A DNA stretch of 6,570 nt from Actinomycetota bacterium (lineage in GTDB: Bacteria > Actinomycetota > Humimicrobiia > Humimicrobiales > Humimicrobiaceae): positions 1 to 6,570 of the forward strand of contig JAGYMN010000068.1 in NCBI GenBank assembly GCA_018400395.1, in the 5' to 3' direction. Positions 1 to 5,506 of this stretch are shown piece by piece. The notes under the pieces were generated by a model that saw only the letters and a program-made list of their open reading frames with translations, was not told where the DNA came from and made no database searches. Positions within the stretch are counted from its first letter, which is position 1. The number at the start of each line of letters is the position of its first letter. The translations under genes and the position numbers were made by a program.

Positions 1-87
1 TAATTTTAAAACATGGCATAATTAAAGATAAAAATAGTTATTATTGCAGAAAAATTATAAAAAATATTTTTAATAAAGCAGCAAGAT
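1..87. other. Short A+T-rich leader upstream of the prepilin peptidase gene
   Basis: Nothing firmly identifiable lies here. A short frame from base 2 ends in TAA at 23-25 and could be the last codons of an upstream gene such as a prepilin, which often sits before pilD, but seven codons cannot be recognised. A second frame, from base 3, is open through this region and runs into pilD before stopping at 156-158. I see no convincing -35/-10 pair and no hairpin followed by a T run, so the operon probably begins further left. Confidence 0.4.
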
Positions 88-843
88 ATGTCGTCAATGG
101 ATATAGTACTATATGTTGTTTTTTTCATAGCTGGTATAGTAATTGGCAGCTTTCTTGAAGTAGTCGCTTACAGGGTCCCAAGAAAAATATCAATAATAAA
201 ACCGGGGTCCTTTTGTCCAAATTGCGGAGCTAAAATTGCCTTTTATGATAATATCCCATTAATATCATATATAATACTAAGGGGAAGATGCAGGAAATGT
301 AAGGCAAAGATTCCAATATCATCCTTTCTGATAGAGCTTTTTACGGGTCTATTATTTGTCACTAATTTTTATTTTTTTGGTATCAGTCTCCAGATTATAA
401 TTGGAATCATTTTCTGCAGCGTACTTATAGTTGTATCATTTATAGATATTGAATTTAGAATTATACCAAATGTAATAGTTATACCACTTACAATCATCGG
501 GCTTGGACTTAATATTTTTAAGGATATAGCTACCTGGTGGCACCCTCTTGCATTTTCTGCAGGAGCTTTTATTTTCATGCTGATAATAAATCTAATATAT
601 CCAAGAGGTATGGGGATGGGAGATGTAAAGCTAAGCATGATGATGGGTGCATTCCTTGTAAAAAATGTAATACCAGGCCTATTTTTGGGATTCCTTGCAG
701 GTTCTATTTTTGGTATTTTTGTAATAATCAGGAAGAGAAAATTAAAACAGATGATCCCTTTTGGGCCTTTTCTATCGGCAGGCAGTATTATTGCTTTATT
801 TTGGGGGAATAATATCTTAAAATGGTATACAAGTTTTTTTTAA
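88..843 (+). CDS. pilD: Prepilin peptidase / N-methyltransferase (peptidase family A24, PilD/GspO type)
   Basis: This is an integral membrane aspartyl protease that cleaves the leader of type IV prepilins or pseudopilins and, in the bifunctional family, N-methylates the new terminus. At 251 residues it is of usual length. Motifs seen in order are GSFLEVVAYRVPR (20-32), a CxxC pair at C43/C46 and C68/C71 that in the family binds zinc, DNIPLISY between them, then the two catalytic aspartates: D120 in FIDIEFRIIPN and D179 in GMGMGDVKL. Six or more hydrophobic segments fit a polytopic protein, and the end IPFGPFLSAG is typical. ATG at 88 is the first start after an in-frame stop at 58-60; ATG at 97 is an alternative, and neither has a clear Shine-Dalgarno. 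One oddity is Glu24, where the family normally has Asn (GSFLN). It is first in a pil gene run, so pilins are the likely substrates. Confidence 0.95.
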   Translation: MSSMDIVLYVVFFIAGIVIGSFLEVVAYRVPRKISIIKPGSFCPNCGAKIAFYDNIPLISYIILRGRCRKCKAKIPISSFLIELFTGLLFVTNFYFFGISLQIIIGIIFCSVLIVVSFIDIEFRIIPNVIVIPLTIIGLGLNIFKDIATWWHPLAFSAGAFIFMLIINLIYPRGMGMGDVKLSMMMGAFLVKNVIPGLFLGFLAGSIFGIFVIIRKRKLKQMIPFGPFLSAGSIIALFWGNNILKWYTSFF

Positions 844-861
844 ATTCGGGGCGTGGTTATA

Positions 862-2040
862 ATGTTATCAGTAGGCATAGATATAAGCTCGAATAAGGTC
901 ACAATTGTGGAATTATTAAAATCCCGTAAAGGGATAATGATAAAGAATGCTGCTAATTTCGAAATACCCAGCGAGTCCATAAATAAAGGAGAAATACAGG
1001 ATCCCGTACCTCTTTCTAAGGGATTGAAGCAGGCCTGGAAGAAATACAGGATTTCCGGAAGATATTTACATATAGGACTCTCAAATCTTAAAGTTATCAT
1101 AAAAGAAGTATCATTACCTCTCACAGAAGAAGACGAAATTAATAATTCACTAAAATATCAAATAAATGATTTTATTCCCATAGCAAAAGATAATTTATAT
1201 TATGATTACTATATAATGGAAAAAAGTGATAAAAGTTCAAAAATAATGCTGGTTGGAGCTATGAAAAGCATGATTTCCAATGTTATTGAATCAGTAAGGG
1301 GAGCAGGACTTATTGCACAGGCAATAGACCTTAATTGTTTTTCCCTTTTCAGGACACTGGAGCTCATTTACGGTTTTTCTGAAGATAAAAATACATATTT
1401 TGCTGTTAATATTGGTCCGGATATATCAATAATAGAAGTAATTAAAAATAGTATCTTGAGATTTCCACGTTTTTTTTCAAATTCTACTTCCACTCTCATA
1501 AACAGCATTGAGAGCGCAGGTTTTGATAAAAACCTGTCAAGAGATATAGCATACAGCTATGATTTCAGCAATCTGGTAAAGGATGTCCCCGATAAAAAGA
1601 AATCAGGTAATAAATCCTCTGTAAATAAAGAAGAAAGTAATGAAATTAAAAGTGCTAAAGAGGGACAGCCAGTTGAAAATTCAGATGAAAATCAGGAGAC
1701 TTCCCCGGAAGTTAAAGAGGCACTTGAAAACGATGAAGTAGTTAAATCTATAAGCAGCATTGCTGATAATATTGTAAATGAGCTAAAAGTCTCAATTGAA
1801 CATTATATTCAGCAAGATCCTGGAGTAAAGATTGAAAAGATTTTACTTACCGGTGAAAATCTAAAAAATTTTGATAAATATATTCAATACAGGACAAATT
1901 ATAAAGTTGAAAGATTGAATATCTCAGAGAATTTTTCTGTACAGCTAATAAAGAAAAACAATATTTATAAGAATGCTGATATGGAACAAATCCTTGACCC
2001 TCTTGCAATAGGTATGGCACTAAGGGGTATGAGTAAATGA
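862..2040 (+). CDS. pilM: Type IV pilus assembly protein PilM (actin-like ATPase fold)
   Basis: PilM is a cytoplasmic actin/FtsA-like protein that docks on the N-terminal tail of PilN and links the inner-membrane subcomplex to the pilus motor. Seen here (numbering from ATG 862, 392 residues): phosphate-1-like segment SVGIDISSNKVTIVEL (3-18), the PilM-typical SLKYQINDFIPI (96-107), a phosphate-2-like AVNIGPDISII (181-191), and ILLTGENL (327-334) where the adenosine-binding glycines normally lie. A charged Lys/Glu/Ser/Asn-rich stretch at about 240-290 looks like a disordered insert and makes the protein longer than the usual roughly 350 residues. A GTG at 853 would add three residues, but ATG 862 gives the family-typical beginning and places GGGG (848-851) at a sensible distance. 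The end overlaps pilN by four bases (ATGA). Confidence 0.92.
   Translation: MLSVGIDISSNKVTIVELLKSRKGIMIKNAANFEIPSESINKGEIQDPVPLSKGLKQAWKKYRISGRYLHIGLSNLKVIIKEVSLPLTEEDEINNSLKYQINDFIPIAKDNLYYDYYIMEKSDKSSKIMLVGAMKSMISNVIESVRGAGLIAQAIDLNCFSLFRTLELIYGFSEDKNTYFAVNIGPDISIIEVIKNSILRFPRFFSNSTSTLINSIESAGFDKNLSRDIAYSYDFSNLVKDVPDKKKSGNKSSVNKEESNEIKSAKEGQPVENSDENQETSPEVKEALENDEVVKSISSIADNIVNELKVSIEHYIQQDPGVKIEKILLTGENLKNFDKYIQYRTNYKVERLNISENFSVQLIKKNNIYKNADMEQILDPLAIGMALRGMSK
2022..2027 (+). promoter_or_regulatory. Ribosome binding site of pilN
   Basis: AAGGGG lies inside the last codons of pilM, nine bases before the pilN ATG at 2037. It is one of only two good Shine-Dalgarno sequences in the window. 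Together with the ATGA overlap it supports the pilN start and coupled translation of PilM and PilN, which act as a pair. Confidence 0.7.
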
Positions 2041-2732
2041 CCAGGGGAACAATAAATCTTCTTCCAAAGGAAGAAAAGAAAAGGGATGTAAAAGGCATAG
2101 TGCTGAATATTTTCATGGTGCTGGTTATTTTACTGTTCATATCAATCATACTTATTTCTGTATTTATATTTGAAATAGACAGCGTACTAACATCACGGCT
2201 GTCTGATTATGAAAGTGTAAATGCAAAGATACAGGACCAGGTTAATAAATTAAAAGTATATAATGATTTTAATAATAAGGTCAGCAATAAAAAAGAATTA
2301 ATAGAGGATTTGAAAAAAAATGAATTGGTATGGTCAAAGATAATTTACGACATCGGCAGATTTATGCCTGAAGGGGCATACATAAAAACATTTGATGCCC
2401 GGGGTTCGCAGTTATATTCATATCTGGAAGAATACAGGGAAGGCGAGGCTTCTGAGGGAAAAAATATAATTGCATTCTCCATAACAGGAGATGCCGGTGA
2501 ATATACCGATATCCTCAAACTGGTAATAGAATTGAAGAAGATAGAAAATATCAATACTGTATGGATACAGAGTATGGTTAAAAACACTGTTACAGAAAAT
2601 AATATTGAAGTAATAAACTTTACCATAAATACTTTCTGGGAAACAGAGCCTTTTATAGAAGATATAGAAAAGATAAATAAATCAGAGGATGAAGACACTC
2701 TGGAAACTGAGATAGAGGAAATAAACAGTTGA
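2037..2732 (+). CDS. pilN: Type IV pilus inner-membrane assembly protein PilN
   Basis: PilN is a single-pass inner-membrane protein. Its short cytoplasmic N-terminus binds PilM and its outer domain pairs with PilO. The hallmark INLLPKEEKKR is at residues 6-16, followed by a strongly hydrophobic membrane segment at about 20-46 and a predicted helical, coiled-coil-prone stretch at about 50-95. The globular part (about 100-200) has the family pattern of LVWSKIIYDIGRFMPEGAYI (97-116) and FSITGDAGEYTDILKLVIEL (147-166). The last 28 or so residues are very acidic (many Glu/Asp, little Lys), an extension beyond the usual end of the fold; at 231 residues the protein is slightly long. The start is set by the AAGGGG site and the ATGA overlap with pilM. 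It resembles GspL C-terminal regions too, but the separate PilM and the INLLP motif favour PilN. Confidence 0.92.
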   Translation: MTRGTINLLPKEEKKRDVKGIVLNIFMVLVILLFISIILISVFIFEIDSVLTSRLSDYESVNAKIQDQVNKLKVYNDFNNKVSNKKELIEDLKKNELVWSKIIYDIGRFMPEGAYIKTFDARGSQLYSYLEEYREGEASEGKNIIAFSITGDAGEYTDILKLVIELKKIENINTVWIQSMVKNTVTENNIEVINFTINTFWETEPFIEDIEKINKSEDEDTLETEIEEINS

Positions 2733-2743
2733 TGTAGTTAGAT

Positions 2744-3301
2744 ATGAGAAATATTTATAAAATAGTAATAATAGTATTTTTATTTGCAGCATCGCTTTTT
2801 ATTGCCCTTTTAATTATAAGACCGGCACTTGTAAATAGTGGAAATCATCTTATAAGTATAGGAGAAGAAGAAGAGATAAATAAACAATTAAATGCTGAAT
2901 TTGACAGTTACATTAAGGAGAAAGACCGGTATTATCTTTTAAATGCTGAATACCAGAAGCTTTCGATGGAACTTCCTGACTCCAATGATGTACCAGTGCT
3001 CACAGATGAATTTTATGAGATTGCAAGATATACGGGTATCGGTATAAATAGTCTGGCATTCACTGAATCAGCAGCCGAAGAAGATGATCTCGCCAAAATT
3101 CCTGTAAGGGAGATAATGGTAGATATAGTAATCGAAGGTTCTTATTACGAGATATTAAATTTTGTTAACACTATTGAGATAATGCCCAGGATAGCAAAAG
3201 TGGAGAATATGATAATGCAGGTACCCGGGGCTGATTATGATAATCTTTTAACATTTATTACAGCAAAAACTTATTACAAAAATAAATATTACAAGCAGTA
3301 A
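2744..3301 (+). CDS. pilO: Type IV pilus inner-membrane assembly protein PilO
   Basis: PilO is the bitopic partner of PilN in the alignment subcomplex. At 185 residues it is of normal size. It has a short basic N-terminus, a membrane segment at about 6-25, a charged heptad-like helix at about 38-76 (predicted coiled coil), then a ferredoxin-like domain. Family signatures include MELPDSNDVPVLTDEFYEIA (75-94), where the LP...P...L..E pattern is typical, and GSYYEILNFVNTIEIMPRI (132-150), matching the usual GxYxxLLxFLxxLExxPRI. The ATG lies 11 bases after pilN; a TAG shortly upstream in frame excludes a longer form. No good Shine-Dalgarno is present (the nearest GAGG is about 25 bases away), so reinitiation after pilN is likely. 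Identification rests on both sequence pattern and position between pilN and the PilP-like gene. Confidence 0.9.
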   Translation: MRNIYKIVIIVFLFAASLFIALLIIRPALVNSGNHLISIGEEEEINKQLNAEFDSYIKEKDRYYLLNAEYQKLSMELPDSNDVPVLTDEFYEIARYTGIGINSLAFTESAAEEDDLAKIPVREIMVDIVIEGSYYEILNFVNTIEIMPRIAKVENMIMQVPGADYDNLLTFITAKTYYKNKYYKQ

Positions 3302-3302
3302 T

Positions 3303-3791
3303 ATGGCTAACACTAAAAAAATATTATTGATTATCACATTTATATTCATAATAGCTTTATTAACGTCTGGCTGTTCATTAAATAGGATGGCAAGGGAGAC
3401 TTATTCAAATGAATCCACATTAGAAATAAGGGATATTGAAATAGATGAAAATGAAGTGGAGAGCATAAAAGCACTCGAGATGGAGATGGAAAAAAGCTAT
3501 GATATCAAAACAGAAATAAGTTCCATTGCCGACGAGCTTAACAACCCTTTTGAGCCTTTTCATATAGGCCAGCAAGATATTGAAACAAATATATTAATAC
3601 TTAAAAGCATATATTTTGAAGACAGTGCTGGTTATTGTGAAATAAAATTTAATGATTTTACATATTTACTGACCGCTGGAGATATTTTTAACGAAACATA
3701 TATGGTCCAGTCAATCAATGAATCTTCTGTTATAATTCTTAAAGGAGACGAGGTTCTTACTTTGTTGATAGGTGAGATGGTCCAAGATTAG
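3303..3791 (+). CDS. pilP: PilP-like pilus assembly lipoprotein (divergent)
   Basis: This is a 162-residue predicted lipoprotein. Residues 1-23 form a lipoprotein signal (basic KK at 5-6, hydrophobic core 7-20) ending in the lipobox LTSGC with Cys24. A charged, Glu-rich, probably flexible linker (about 35-78) follows. The core at about 80-160 begins with NNPFEPF, the equivalent of the RxPFxP entry to the PilP beta domain, then ILILKSIYFEDSAGYCEIKF, LLTAGDIFNETYMVQSINES and VIILKGDEVLTLLIG. This reproduces the PilP/GspC homology-region pattern of short beta strands with a G-D turn and a V..I....V.L repeat. In the family PilP binds PilN/PilO and the secretin. Position after pilO supports the call, and the start is one base after the pilO stop without a clear ribosome site. 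It is sequence-divergent, so the symbol is a reasoned assignment; a generic pilus-operon lipoprotein is the alternative. Confidence 0.7.
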   Translation: MANTKKILLIITFIFIIALLTSGCSLNRMARETYSNESTLEIRDIEIDENEVESIKALEMEMEKSYDIKTEISSIADELNNPFEPFHIGQQDIETNILILKSIYFEDSAGYCEIKFNDFTYLLTAGDIFNETYMVQSINESSVIILKGDEVLTLLIGEMVQD

Positions 3792-3793
3792 TA

Positions 3794-3800
3794 GAAAGGA
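3794..3800 (+). promoter_or_regulatory. Ribosome binding site of aroC
   Basis: GAAAGGA, within the 18-base gap after the pilP-like gene, lies nine bases before the TTG at 3810. It decides the aroC start and may offset the weaker TTG codon. It is the only clear initiation signal among the three aro genes. Confidence 0.7.
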
Positions 3801-3809
3801 AAATAAAGT

Positions 3810-4976
3810 TTGAATTTCTTAACTGCAGGAGAATCCCATGGAAAAAGTCTTGTTGGAATAATATCAGATTATCCATCTGGAATTTTTATAGACAACGATT
3901 TTATAAATCTGCAGCTTTCAAGGCGACAGAAAGGTTATGGCCGCGGAGGTAGGATGTCTATAGAAAATGACAGGGTCGATATAATATCTGGGGTAAGAAA
4001 AGGAAAGTCCACTGGATCACCAATATCATTTATTATAGAGAACCGGGACTGGGTAAACTGGAAGGATATAATGAATGTATTGCCCCGTGAAGATACCGGA
4101 ACAAAAAAAGAAGATATATTCACCCCAAGACCGGGTCATGCAGACCTGACAGGGGTATTAAAATACAGACTTAAAACCATAAGGGATGTAATAGAAAGAA
4201 GCAGCGCACGGGAAACAGCTGCAAGGGTATGCACAGGCGCCTTTGCAATGATTGCACTTCAATTGATGGATATAAATATTTTTAGCTATGTTGAAAGAAT
4301 AGGAAATATCTCAATGGATATCCAGCCGAATATAGACGATTCCAGTATCCGGGATCTTATTGAAAAATCCGAAGTTAGATGTCCGGAAAGTCAGTGTTCG
4401 GAAAAGATGATACAGGCAATTGAAAAAGCTAAAAAGAATGGCGACAGCCTGGGAGGAAGTTTCAGGGTAATAATAAAAAATGTTCCTCCGGGACTGGGAA
4501 GCTACACTGAATGGAGCAGACGTCTTGATGCAAGACTGGCTTATGCACTGATCAGCATACCGGCAGTAAAAGCCTTTGAGGTAGGTAATGGTCTTAAATC
4601 AGGTTCTTTATCAGGATTAAATTATCATGACGAGATATTCTATAGCAAAGATAAGGGATTCTACAGAAAAACAAATAATGCAGGAGGCATAGAGGGCGGC
4701 ATGTCAAATGGCGAAAATATTGTAATAGGCGCTACAATGAAACCAATCCCTACCACAAAAAGCGGTATGAAAACAGTAAATATTATAAATAAAGAAGAAT
4801 CAATTTCACTTAAAGAAAGGTCAGATATATGTGCGGTTCCAAGTGCTGCTGTTGTGGGAGAGGCAGCTGCTTCTATTGAAATATTAAGTGCAATACAGGA
4901 AAAATTTGGCAGTGATAATATAGATGAAATACTGGAAAATATTAACAATTATAAAAAATATATCAAAAATATATAA
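3810..4976 (+). CDS. aroC: Chorismate synthase
   Basis: AroC converts 5-enolpyruvylshikimate-3-phosphate to chorismate, the last step of the shikimate pathway, in the cytoplasm with reduced FMN. The 388-residue length is normal for the bacterial family. All three family signatures are present: GESHGKSLVGII (7-18), RRQKGYGRGGRM (38-49) leading to IERSSARETAARVCTGAFA (128-146), and KERSDICAVPSAAVVGEA (335-352). The catalytic residues expected from the family are intact: His10, His110 (RPGHADLTG) and Asp339. The FMN/substrate loop NNAGGIEGGMSNG (289-301) and KPIPTT (311-316) are also conserved. Translation starts at TTG 3810, which alone gives the canonical beginning MNFLTAGESHG and has a good Shine-Dalgarno. 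No NADPH:flavin reductase domain is fused, so this should be the monofunctional type that needs an external flavin reductant. Confidence 0.98.
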   Translation: MNFLTAGESHGKSLVGIISDYPSGIFIDNDFINLQLSRRQKGYGRGGRMSIENDRVDIISGVRKGKSTGSPISFIIENRDWVNWKDIMNVLPREDTGTKKEDIFTPRPGHADLTGVLKYRLKTIRDVIERSSARETAARVCTGAFAMIALQLMDINIFSYVERIGNISMDIQPNIDDSSIRDLIEKSEVRCPESQCSEKMIQAIEKAKKNGDSLGGSFRVIIKNVPPGLGSYTEWSRRLDARLAYALISIPAVKAFEVGNGLKSGSLSGLNYHDEIFYSKDKGFYRKTNNAGGIEGGMSNGENIVIGATMKPIPTTKSGMKTVNIINKEESISLKERSDICAVPSAAVVGEAAASIEILSAIQEKFGSDNIDEILENINNYKKYIKNI

Positions 4977-4978
4977 TC

Positions 4979-5506
4979 TTGAAAGATAATATTTCACTAA
5001 TAGGTTTTATGGGATGCGGCAAGACTACTGTTGGAAGAATACTATCAAAGGGACTTGATTACATATTTTTTGATATTGATTCTATTATAGAAATTTCAGA
5101 GGGAAAAAAAATTAGTGATATATTCAAAGATTCAGGAGAAAAATATTTCAGGGATATTGAATCAAAGGTAATAAGAAAAATTATAAATAACAAATATTGT
5201 GTTTTTGCCTGTGGGGGCGGAGCTATTTTAAAAAGAGAAAATATGAATATTATCAAAAAAAACAGCATGGTAGTTTATCTAAAAATATCTACAGGAGAAG
5301 CAATCGATAGGTTATCGGACTCGACAGATAGACCATTAATTCCTGAAATGAATAGGGAGTATAGGATAAGGGAGCTTTTAGATAAAAGGAGCGCGATCTA
5401 CTCAGATTATGCTGATATTGTCATTAATAACCAGGGAAGAACGCCGGAAAGCACCTGCAGGGAGATTATAAAGAATTATAAAAAAATAAGGTATGATAAA
5501 AATTAA
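4979..5506 (+). CDS. aroK: Shikimate kinase
   Basis: This enzyme phosphorylates the 3-hydroxyl of shikimate with ATP, step 5 of chorismate synthesis. At 175 residues it has the normal length of the P-loop NMP-kinase-like family. Seen motifs: Walker A GFMGCGKTT (9-17), the shikimate-binding FDID with Asp32 and Asp34, Arg58 in EKYFRDIE, the glycine triplet CGGG (78-81), the lid segment DRPL with Arg118, and Arg137 in LDKRSAIYSDYAD. All key residues are intact. The start is TTG at 4979, two bases after the aroC stop, with no visible Shine-Dalgarno; no other in-frame start precedes the Walker A. Its expression probably depends on ribosomes finishing aroC. The 3' end overlaps aroB by 14 bases. aroK and aroL cannot be told apart from sequence, and aroK is used because of the link to aroB. 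Confidence 0.96.
   Translation: MKDNISLIGFMGCGKTTVGRILSKGLDYIFFDIDSIIEISEGKKISDIFKDSGEKYFRDIESKVIRKIINNKYCVFACGGGAILKRENMNIIKKNSMVVYLKISTGEAIDRLSDSTDRPLIPEMNREYRIRELLDKRSAIYSDYADIVINNQGRTPESTCREIIKNYKKIRYDKN

Noticed and set aside
44..72. TTGCAG followed by A+T-rich hexamers as a possible promoter before pilD
   Set aside because: No -10-like hexamer lies at a suitable spacing, and in such A+T-rich sequence weak matches are expected by chance.
3..158. A second frame open from the left edge across the leader and into pilD (about 51 codons)
   Set aside because: It would overlap pilD by about 70 bases, its second half is plainly the shadow of pilD, and no recognisable protein pattern is seen. 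It could be the tail of an upstream gene, but this cannot be supported.
369..638. Minus-strand frame inside pilD, and similar minus-strand frames inside pilM, pilN, aroC, aroK and aroB
   Set aside because: All lie opposite well-conserved coding sequence, lack family motifs and ribosome sites, and show composition expected of reverse complements.
537..812. Second + strand frame inside pilD
   Set aside because: Fully contained in a motif-rich part of the prepilin peptidase, including catalytic Asp179, and shows no motif of its own.
834..841. T8 run at the end of pilD as an intrinsic terminator
   Set aside because: No G+C-rich hairpin precedes it; the run encodes the last Phe codons and pilM follows immediately.
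88..3791. Type II secretion (gsp) or competence operon instead of a type IV pilus operon
   Set aside because: Separate PilM and PilN with the INLLP motif, rather than a fused GspL, favour type IV pilus. No pilin or motor ATPase is in view, so a DNA-uptake role cannot be excluded.
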